Shown here one piece after another: positions 1 to 4,323 of a DNA stretch of 5,557 nucleotides. The notes beneath the pieces are model-generated. The model did not search any database, was not told where the DNA came from, and was given only the letters and a program-made list of their open reading frames with translations. Source of the DNA: an uncultured Oscillospiraceae bacterium. GTDB taxonomy: Bacteria > Bacillota_A > Clostridia > Oscillospirales > Oscillospiraceae. The DNA is taken from assembly GCA_900757695.1 (NCBI GenBank), contig CAAEOU010000232.1, forward strand, positions 1 to 5,557. The letters are read 5' to 3'. Positions within the stretch are counted from its first letter, which is position 1, and every line of letters starts with the position of its first letter. The position numbers and the translations under genes were made by a program.

Positions 1-612
1 ACCGATGAAAATGCCAGAGAGCATTTGTCCGGCGTCGACGGTGTGCTGGTGCCCGGAGGCTTTGGAGATCGCGGCATTGAGGGTATGATTGCCTCCATTC
101 GCTATGCCAGAGAGAACCATATCCCGTTCTTTGGCATCTGCCTCGGTATGCAGATGGCTGTGGTGGAGTTTGCACGCCATGTGGCGGGAATCGAGGACGC
201 CCATTCCAGTGAGCTTTCGGATACGGAGAACCCGGTCATCGACCTGATGCCCGAGCAGCGTGACGTTACCGACAAGGGCGGCACCATGCGGCTGGGCGCC
301 TATCCCTGCAAGATCACCAGTGAGAATACCTTTACCTATCAGGCGTACCGGGAGCCGGTGATCTATGAGCGCCACCGTCATCGCTATGAGTTCAACAATA
401 AGTATCGGGATATTCTTCAGGAGAAGGGACTGACGCTGGCAGGACTCAGCCCCAGCGAGAAGCTGGTGGAGATCGTAGAGCTTCGGGATGAGCCATGGTT
501 TGTAGGCGTTCAATTCCATCCGGAATTCAAATCCCGGCCCAACCGTGCCCACCCGCTGTTCCGTGACTTTATTGGCGCAGCCAAGAAGCACGGCGGAACC
601 ATCGCATTCTGA
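1..612 (+). CDS. pyrG: CTP synthase, C-terminal glutamine amidotransferase part (5' end missing)
   Basis: CTP synthase is cytosolic and makes CTP from UTP and ATP, using ammonia released from glutamine by its C-terminal class I glutaminase domain. The frame is open from base 1, so the gene begins outside the window. About 203 residues remain of the ~535 usual for the family. The sequence shows the conserved [14 protein letters not shown] stretch, the nucleophile elbow GICLGMQ with the catalytic Cys at codon 139-141, the GGTMRLGA and ERHRHRYE motifs typical of CTP synthases, and the FHPEF motif carrying the catalytic His (517-519) and Glu (523-525). The triad is therefore complete. The N-terminal synthetase domain lies upstream and cannot be judged. 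A TTG at 25 is internal and is not a start. The gene ends in TGA just before a strong terminator, so it closes its transcription unit. Identification is secure from motif order and the family-specific HRHRYE segment. Confidence 0.97.
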   Translation, partial: TDENAREHLSGVDGVLVPGGFGDRGIEGMIASIRYARENHIPFFGICLGMQMAVVEFARHVAGIEDAHSSELSDTENPVIDLMPEQRDVTDKGGTMRLGAYPCKITSENTFTYQAYREPVIYERHRHRYEFNNKYRDILQEKGLTLAGLSPSEKLVEIVELRDEPWFVGVQFHPEFKSRPNRAHPLFRDFIGAAKKHGGTIAF

Positions 613-617
613 AACAG

Positions 618-649
618 ACCGCACCGGAATATCCTCCGGTGCGGTTTTT
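618..649 (+). terminator. Intrinsic terminator of pyrG
   Basis: A perfect 11-bp stem (618-628 pairing with 635-645) with a 6-nt loop (629-634) runs into a T-run at 645-649. It starts 6 nt after the pyrG stop codon. The stem is GC-rich and has no mismatches. No comparable T-run lies on the other side, so it should work only for rightward transcription. Confidence 0.93.
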
Positions 650-650
650 G

Positions 651-679
651 TTGCCAAGAATGCGGAAATGGGCTATAAT
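651..679 (+). promoter_or_regulatory. Sigma-70/SigA-type promoter of udp
   Basis: The -35 box TTGCCA (651-656, 5 of 6 to consensus) and a perfect -10 box TATAAT (674-679) are separated by exactly 17 bp. The -35 begins 2 nt after the pyrG terminator T-run. A start near 686 would give a leader of about 30 nt. This is one of the best promoter matches in the window, and no operator is evident. Confidence 0.85.
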
Positions 680-702
680 GAAAGAAATCCTGTAAATAAT
701 TG

Positions 703-709
703 AAGGAGG
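703..709 (+). promoter_or_regulatory. Ribosome binding site setting the udp start
   Basis: AAGGAGG, a full Shine-Dalgarno match, lies 8 nt before the ATG at 718. An in-frame TTG at 700 lies directly upstream of this site and has no ribosome binding site of its own at the right distance, so the ATG is the better start. Confidence 0.9.
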
Positions 710-717
710 CGGCACCT

Positions 718-1500
718 ATGGCGCTTGTCTATTCTCCCAATGAGGAATTTCATCTGAAAATCAAGCCCGGCGATGTGGGCCGGTATGTGCTCCTGCCCGG
801 GGATCCCGGACGGTGCGAAAAGATTGCGCTGCATTTTGATGACTATCATCTGGTTGCCTACAACCGGGAATATAAAATTTATACCGGCAGCCTGAACGGT
901 GAGACGGTCAGTGTATGCTCTACGGGCATTGGCGGCCCGTCGGCCTCCATTGCCATGGAAGAGCTGGCCCACTGCGGCGCAGATACGTTTATTCGTGTGG
1001 GGTCCAGCGGCGGCATGGATCCGGAGGTTCTGGGCGGTGATGTAGTAATCGCTACCGGTGCCATCCGTATGGAGGGCACCAGCCGGGAATATGCGCCTAT
1101 GGAATATCCTGCCGTGGCAGATTTTGCGGTGACGGAGGCTCTGCGTGACGCCGCAAAGGCCAGAGGAAACCGGTATCACCTTGGGGTCGTTCAGTGCAAG
1201 GATGCTTTTTATGGTCAGCATGACCCGGATTCCATGGCAGTAGGCTATGAGCTCAAGAATAAGTGGAACGCATGGGTGAAGTCCGGAGCCAAGTGTTCGG
1301 AGATGGAGTCTGCCGCACTGTTTATTGTGGGCGCTGTCCGCCGGCTGCGGGTGGGAGCGATTCTGATGGTATTTGCCAACCAGACCCGGAGAGAAATGGG
1401 GCTTGAGGATCCCAAGTGCTATGATACCGAGGAGGCCATTGCTACGGCGGTGGATGCACTGCGGCTGCTCATCCAGCGGGATAAGGCGGAAAAGGCATGA
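718..1500 (+). CDS. udp: Uridine phosphorylase (NP-I nucleoside phosphorylase family)
   Basis: This is a cytosolic salvage enzyme that splits uridine with phosphate into uracil and ribose-1-phosphate. At 260 aa it is close to E. coli Udp (253 aa). The sequence shows the PGDPGR phosphate loop (residues 27-32), CSTGIGGPS (67-75), the FIRVGSSGG segment with phosphate-binding Arg93, [11 protein letters not shown] (126-136) and the ribose-binding EMES motif (195-198), matching Glu196-Met197-Glu198 of the E. coli enzyme. The uracil loop reads FYGQHDP (164-170): it keeps the Gln matching E. coli Gln166, but an acidic residue stands near the place of Arg168. The start is the ATG at 718, set by the AAGGAGG at 703-709. 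The gene has its own promoter and overlaps the next gene by 4 nt, so the two are co-transcribed. Placement beside pyrG fits a pyrimidine theme. Another nucleoside phosphorylase specificity is possible, but overall similarity is clearly to uridine phosphorylases. Confidence 0.92.
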   Translation: MALVYSPNEEFHLKIKPGDVGRYVLLPGDPGRCEKIALHFDDYHLVAYNREYKIYTGSLNGETVSVCSTGIGGPSASIAMEELAHCGADTFIRVGSSGGMDPEVLGGDVVIATGAIRMEGTSREYAPMEYPAVADFAVTEALRDAAKARGNRYHLGVVQCKDAFYGQHDPDSMAVGYELKNKWNAWVKSGAKCSEMESAALFIVGAVRRLRVGAILMVFANQTRREMGLEDPKCYDTEEAIATAVDALRLLIQRDKAEKA

Positions 1501-1694
1501 AGAAAAAACAGATCTGCATGATGATCGCTGCGTTGGTGAGCATTTGCGCAGTAATTGCCATAGGCTCTACGGTGATGGCTTTTGTCTCGGCTGCAAAAGC
1601 TGGGGCAGCGATGCCCACGGGAATGGCGTTTTTGTCCCTTGTGACCATCTTCTGCACGGTGATGATCTGGCGAGGCGTCAGAGATATGGAGTAA
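1497..1694 (+). CDS. Small two-helix membrane protein, function unknown
   Basis: I do not recognise this 65-aa protein. It begins with a basic MKKK, followed by a hydrophobic stretch at about residues 8-33 and a second at about 39-59, ending in the charged tail RGVRDME. This predicts two transmembrane helices joined by a short loop (roughly AKAGAAMPT). The positive N-terminus suggests that both ends face the cytoplasm. Its ATG overlaps the udp stop as ATGA, and an SD-like AAGGCGG (1483-1489) lies 7 nt upstream inside udp, so translation is probably coupled to udp. A terminator follows 16 nt after its stop. The start, spacing, hydropathy and terminator position make it look like a real gene rather than a chance frame. 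A role with uridine uptake or metabolism is only a guess from position. Confidence 0.75.
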   Translation: MKKKQICMMIAALVSICAVIAIGSTVMAFVSAAKAGAAMPTGMAFLSLVTIFCTVMIWRGVRDME

Positions 1695-1710
1695 AACATT
1701 AAATACTTTG

Positions 1711-1744
1711 GGCGGCTGTGCGAATCACAGCCGCCTTCCTTTTT
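1711..1744 (+). terminator. Intrinsic terminator of the udp operon
   Basis: A perfect 10-bp GC-rich stem (1711-1720 with 1726-1735) and a 5-nt loop (CGAAT) are followed by the T-rich tract TTCCTTTTT (1736-1744). It closes the two-gene udp unit and lies just upstream of the next promoter. Confidence 0.9.
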
Positions 1745-1764
1745 ACAAAAACGTGATATTTTTA

Positions 1765-1793
1765 TTGCAATTTCCCGGTGGAACCGCTATACT
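1765..1793 (+). promoter_or_regulatory. SigA-type promoter of the S-component/peptidase operon
   Basis: TTGCAA (1765-1770) and TATACT (1788-1793) are separated by exactly 17 bp. The stretch immediately upstream (1741-1764) is AT-rich and could act as an UP element. Transcription would start near 1800, giving a leader of about 96 nt, long enough to hold RNA structure. Confidence 0.75.
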
Positions 1794-1799
1794 GTGCTT

Positions 1800-1895
1800 T
1801 GGCGAAAAGCCGGAGCCTTTACGTGTCCGGTGGAGGCTCTCCATTATTTGCGCTGTATCCGCTTTGCGGAACGGCAGCAGGAGGAATTACATATT
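1800..1895 (+). promoter_or_regulatory. Candidate structured 5' leader with possible SD masking
   Basis: The predicted untranslated leader can form three hairpins. The first is a short GGC/GCC stem at 1801-1811. The second pairs 1813-1818 (GAGCCT) with 1834-1839 (AGGCTC) around a 15-nt loop. The third pairs 1852-1856 with 1874-1878 and 1858-1862 with 1866-1870, ending in a TTT loop. In addition, TCTCC at 1838-1842 can pair with GGAGG at 1880-1884 of the ribosome binding site, and this competes with the second hairpin. That arrangement fits a translational switch. I compared it by eye with the THF, TPP, FMN, cobalamin and preQ1 riboswitch cores and saw no match. Function is inference from hand-made pairings only. 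Confidence 0.35.
1879..1884 (+). promoter_or_regulatory. Ribosome binding site setting the S-component start
   Basis: AGGAGG lies 11 nt before the ATG at 1896. The same frame is open upstream to 1794, but that stretch overlaps the predicted promoter and leader and gives no membrane-like sequence, so 1896 is the supported start. The site adjoins the third leader hairpin and can pair with 1838-1842. Confidence 0.85.
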
Positions 1896-2528
1896 ATGCA
1901 AAACAAAAAGAAGACAAATCTTCGGTATCTCATTGAGCTGGCGCTGCTGATTGCGATCATGCTCATGATGAACATCACAGGGCTGGCTATGATCCCACTG
2001 CCCGGACAGTACGCTTCCATTATGACTGTACCGGTAGCTGTAGGCGCTATGATGCTGGGCCCTCTGGCCGGAACCATTCTGGGCGGTACCATGGGCTGCA
2101 TCAGCTTTTACACCGCAGTAAAGACCGGCTTTGCAACCATGACGCTGGCGGGCTATACCGGCGGCAGTGTGGTGGCGCTCTCTCTGCTCAACTGCCTTGT
2201 GCCCCGTCTGCTGATGGGCTTCTGCACCGGATGGATCTTCAAGGCGGTTTCTAAAATTGACAAGACAAAGACCATCTCCTACTATGTGGGCGGAATTGCC
2301 GCACCGCTGCTCAACACCCTGTTTTATATGACGGTGCTGGTGGTGATTTTCCTCAATGCCCCCAACATTGCGGCGGTTTTGGGAGAGGATCTTCTCTATA
2401 AGCTGCAGCACAACGCCATTGCCTTCTGTGCGGCCTATGTGGGCGTGCAGGCACTCATTGAGGCGGCGGTTGGCTGCGTCATCAGCGGCACCATCGGCAA
2501 GGTTCTGAAGGTAGCGCTGAAGCGGTAA
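1896..2528 (+). CDS. ECF transporter S component (substrate-binding membrane subunit)
   Basis: S components are small integral membrane proteins that bind a vitamin or related compound and work with the shared EcfA/A'/T energising module. This one is 210 aa, the usual size. After a basic cytoplasmic N-terminus (MQNKKK), hydrophobic segments fall at about residues 12-33, 42-66, 80-101, 102-118, 130-153 and 174-200, consistent with six helices. Family-like features are IPLPG (33-37), the TVPVAVGAMMLGPLAGTILG segment (44-63) and APLLNTLFYM (136-145), resembling the PF12822 group (PanT-like and related). No ATPase or T-subunit gene is in the window, so it would rely on a module encoded elsewhere (group II arrangement). 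The next gene, a P1 peptidase, follows after 13 nt. The substrate is not readable. Pantothenate, folate or another small compound are all possible. Confidence 0.82.
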   Translation: MQNKKKTNLRYLIELALLIAIMLMMNITGLAMIPLPGQYASIMTVPVAVGAMMLGPLAGTILGGTMGCISFYTAVKTGFATMTLAGYTGGSVVALSLLNCLVPRLLMGFCTGWIFKAVSKIDKTKTISYYVGGIAAPLLNTLFYMTVLVVIFLNAPNIAAVLGEDLLYKLQHNAIAFCAAYVGVQALIEAAVGCVISGTIGKVLKVALKR

Positions 2529-2541
2529 AGGAAGCGATTTT

Positions 2542-3495
2542 ATGAAAGAAATCGGAATTATGGAGGTAGGCGGCTTCAAGGTAGGCCATGCCCAGAATCA
2601 GGAGGCCGGAACCGGCCTGACGGTGATCCTCCTTGACCATATGAGTCCTGCGGGACTGGATGTACGGGGCGGAGGCCCCGCATCCCGGGAATCCCAGATC
2701 CTGAATCCGCTGATGACAGCGGAGGGAATCAACGCAGTGGTGCTCTCCGGCGGAAGCGCCTTTGGACTGGACGCTGCCGGCGGAGTTCAGAAGTATCTGG
2801 AAGAACGGGGCGAAGGCTTTGCGGTGGGCCCCATTCGGGTGCCGCTGGTGTGCCAGAGCTGCGTGTTTGACCTGTGTGTGGGCCGTCATGATATCCGCCC
2901 CGATGGGGCCATGGCCTATGAGGCCTGCCGGAACGCATCCTATGACGCCCCCAAAGAGGGCAACGTGGGGGCCGGAACCGGCTGCACCGTTGGGAAGATC
3001 ATGGGATTGGACAGAGCCATGAAAACCGGCTTTGGCACCTATGCGGTGCAGGCCGGAGATATCAAAGTAGGCGCTATGGTGGCAGTGAATGCGGCAGGCG
3101 ACGTGTGCAATGCCGATGGCAGTGTTCTTGCAGGACTTCTGAGTGCCGATCACAGTCACTGTGAAAGCTCCTTTGACGCTATGGTGCAGGGGCTTACACT
3201 TCAGGCCGGCGTCAATACCACCATTGGTGCCGTGGTGACCAATGTAAAGCTGCCCAAGGCCAAGCTCTGCAAGGTGGCCGGTATGACCCACAACGGCTAT
3301 GCTCGGGCCATTCGCCCGGTACACACCTCTGGCGACGGCGACAGCATTTATGCCATCAGCACCGGAACGGTGGAGGGGAGCATGGATGCGGTGGGCGCAC
3401 TGGCAGCCTATGCCATGGAGCAGGCCATCCGCCGGGCGGCTGTGGCTGCGGAAAGCGCCTATGGCTTTACGGCACTGTGTGACCTGAAAAAGTAA
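2542..3495 (+). CDS. P1 family peptidase (DmpA/NylC-like Ntn hydrolase)
   Basis: The P1 (S58) family comprises self-processing N-terminal nucleophile hydrolases that act as aminopeptidases, beta-aminopeptidases or amide hydrolases such as NylC. This protein is 317 aa and has no signal peptide, so it is probably cytosolic. The sequence shows VGHAQNQEAGTGLTV (14-28), RGGGPASRE (42-50), LSGGSAFGLDAAGGV (68-82), GAGTGCTVGK (143-152), the predicted processing site VN|TTIGAVVTN with nucleophile Thr226 (codon 3217-3219), and SGDGDSIYAISTGT (263-276). By comparison with NylC, Thr226, Asp265 and Asp267 match its Thr267, Asp306 and Asp308, and Lys152 and Asn183 are likely further active-site residues. 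Cleavage would give chains of ~225 and ~92 residues. The ATG at 2542 has AAAGGAAG upstream. The gene sits 13 nt after the S component, so it is co-transcribed and may process what that transporter imports. The exact substrate is unknown. Confidence 0.9.
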   Translation: MKEIGIMEVGGFKVGHAQNQEAGTGLTVILLDHMSPAGLDVRGGGPASRESQILNPLMTAEGINAVVLSGGSAFGLDAAGGVQKYLEERGEGFAVGPIRVPLVCQSCVFDLCVGRHDIRPDGAMAYEACRNASYDAPKEGNVGAGTGCTVGKIMGLDRAMKTGFGTYAVQAGDIKVGAMVAVNAAGDVCNADGSVLAGLLSADHSHCESSFDAMVQGLTLQAGVNTTIGAVVTNVKLPKAKLCKVAGMTHNGYARAIRPVHTSGDGDSIYAISTGTVEGSMDAVGALAAYAMEQAIRRAAVAAESAYGFTALCDLKK

Positions 3496-3500
3496 ATCAT

Positions 3501-3531
3501 AAGCCTCCGGTACGGACAGCCGGAAGGGCTT
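3501..3531 (+). other. Hairpin between peptidase stop and terminator
   Basis: TCCGG (3506-3510) pairs with CCGGA (3520-3524) around a 9-nt loop. The stem extends through 3501-3505 with 3527-3531 after a 2-nt bulge (3525-3526). Only three Ts follow, so it is a poor terminator alone. It may protect the 3' end or assist the terminator directly downstream. Confidence 0.5.
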
Positions 3532-3532
3532 T

Positions 3533-3565
3533 GGGGACTGCCGATTTTTGCGGCGGTCCCCTTTT
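3533..3565 (+). terminator. Intrinsic terminator of the S-component/peptidase operon
   Basis: An 11-bp stem (3533-3543 with 3551-3561, one G-T wobble) with a 7-nt T-rich loop is followed by TTTT (3562-3565). It lies 38 nt after the peptidase stop. The trailing T-run is short, but the GGGGAC/GTCCCC base of the stem is strong. It separates the operon from the two-component genes. Confidence 0.82.
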
Positions 3566-3600
3566 GCGCACAAAATGCATGGTTTTTCGCAAACTGCCGC

Positions 3601-3629
3601 TTGGTCACAGCCCGGACACATGGTATGAT
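3601..3629 (+). promoter_or_regulatory. Promoter of the two-component operon
   Basis: TTGGTC (3601-3606) is a weak -35 box and TATGAT (3624-3629) a good -10 box, separated by 17 bp. TGG immediately before the -10 makes it an extended -10 element, which can compensate for the weak -35. Transcription would begin near 3636, leaving a leader of about 19 nt. The stretch 3566-3600 between the terminator and the promoter holds no gene. Confidence 0.7.
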
Positions 3630-3641
3630 TACTCTGAATGC

Positions 3642-3648
3642 AGGAGGG
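3642..3648 (+). promoter_or_regulatory. Ribosome binding site choosing between two in-frame ATGs
   Basis: AGGAGGG ends directly against an ATG at 3649 and lies 6 nt before a second in-frame ATG at 3655. The spacing supports 3655. That choice gives MGDRILIVEDE, the usual response-regulator N-terminus. Confidence 0.85.
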
Positions 3649-3654
3649 ATGGCT

Positions 3655-4323
3655 ATGGGAGATCGAATTCTCATTGTGGAAGACGAGCAAAGGCTCAGAG
3701 ATATTCTGTGCGATTATTTCCGGGCCAAGGGCGAGGAGCCTGTGGGGCTGGAAAACGGACAGCAGGCCGTAGAATGGATGGAGGGCCACGAGGCCGATGC
3801 GGTGCTGCTGGACATCCTCATGCCGGAGCTGGATGGATTTACCGTATGCCGGGCCCTGCGGCGCCACAGCAGTGTGCCGATCATGTTCCTGACGGCCCTT
3901 TCCAACGAGGAAGAGAAGCTCCGGGGCTACGAGCTGGGAGCAGATGACTATGTGACAAAGCCCTATTCCATGGCAGTGCTCTATGCTCGTACCAAGGCAC
4001 TCATTGCCCGGGCAAGGGGGACAGTAGGGGAGGATGGTTGGTTGGATGCCGCAGGGATCCGACTGAATCTCAAAACCCATGAAGCGCTGATTGGCGGCAG
4101 ACCGCAGGAGCTTCCCAACCGGGAATTTGCACTGCTGCGGTGCCTGATGGAGCACCGGAATCAGGTGCTGTCCCGGCAGCAGCTGCTGACCATGGTATGG
4201 GGCTATGACTACGAAGGGGATGAGCGCACTGTGGATACCCATATCAAAAAGCTCCGGGCCAGAGGAGCAGAGATCGAGACCATGATACGGGTCGGTTATC
4301 GGCTCCGGGAGAAAACCTCATGA
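3655..4323 (+). CDS. OmpR/PhoB-family response regulator
   Basis: This is a cytosolic DNA-binding regulator, presumably phosphorylated by the kinase encoded next. At 222 aa it is the usual length. The receiver domain (about 1-115) has the acidic pair Glu9/Asp10, phosphoacceptor Asp53 in LLDILMPELDG, Thr80 and Lys102 in the KPY motif, so all switch residues are present. The C-terminal winged helix (about 125-222) includes LPNREFALLRCLMEH, VLSRQQLLTMVWGYDY and the recognition helix RTVDTHIKKLR. The turn after this helix is about five residues shorter than in typical PhoB-type domains, leading straight to IETMIRVGYRL. The start is the ATG at 3655, not the ATG at 3649, on ribosome-binding-site spacing. 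The stop overlaps the kinase start as ATGA, so the pair is translationally coupled. Target genes and stimulus cannot be inferred here. Confidence 0.95.
   Translation: MGDRILIVEDEQRLRDILCDYFRAKGEEPVGLENGQQAVEWMEGHEADAVLLDILMPELDGFTVCRALRRHSSVPIMFLTALSNEEEKLRGYELGADDYVTKPYSMAVLYARTKALIARARGTVGEDGWLDAAGIRLNLKTHEALIGGRPQELPNREFALLRCLMEHRNQVLSRQQLLTMVWGYDYEGDERTVDTHIKKLRARGAEIETMIRVGYRLREKTS

Noticed and set aside
1800..1895. THF, TPP, FMN, cobalamin or preQ1 riboswitch in the S-component leader
   Set aside because: A short ATCCGCT stretch recalls the 3' end of THF riboswitches, but the GGAGAGTAG start and GTTAAGTG core are missing. Signature bases of the other classes are also absent.
1887..2579. 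A 230-codon open frame on the - strand opposite the S component
   Set aside because: It mirrors the membrane protein coding sequence, has no credible domain, and spans a gene junction. It is a shadow frame.
3566..3624. Possible operator: weak gcg...cgc dyad at 3566-3590 and a repeated CATGGT at 3578 and 3619
   Set aside because: The dyad has several mismatches, and the two CATGGT copies are 41 bp apart, unlike the ~10-11 bp spacing of OmpR-type direct repeats.
3531..3947. A + strand frame overlapping the response regulator start in another register
   Set aside because: The response regulator in frame 1 has complete catalytic motifs. This alternative has a Gly/Arg-rich translation and no ribosome binding site.
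2482..4242. A 586-codon open frame on the - strand opposite the peptidase and the response regulator
   Set aside because: It runs antisense through two clearly real genes, a promoter and a terminator. Its translation is rich in His, Pro, Gly and Cys with no recognisable motif, typical of a shadow frame in GC-rich coding DNA.
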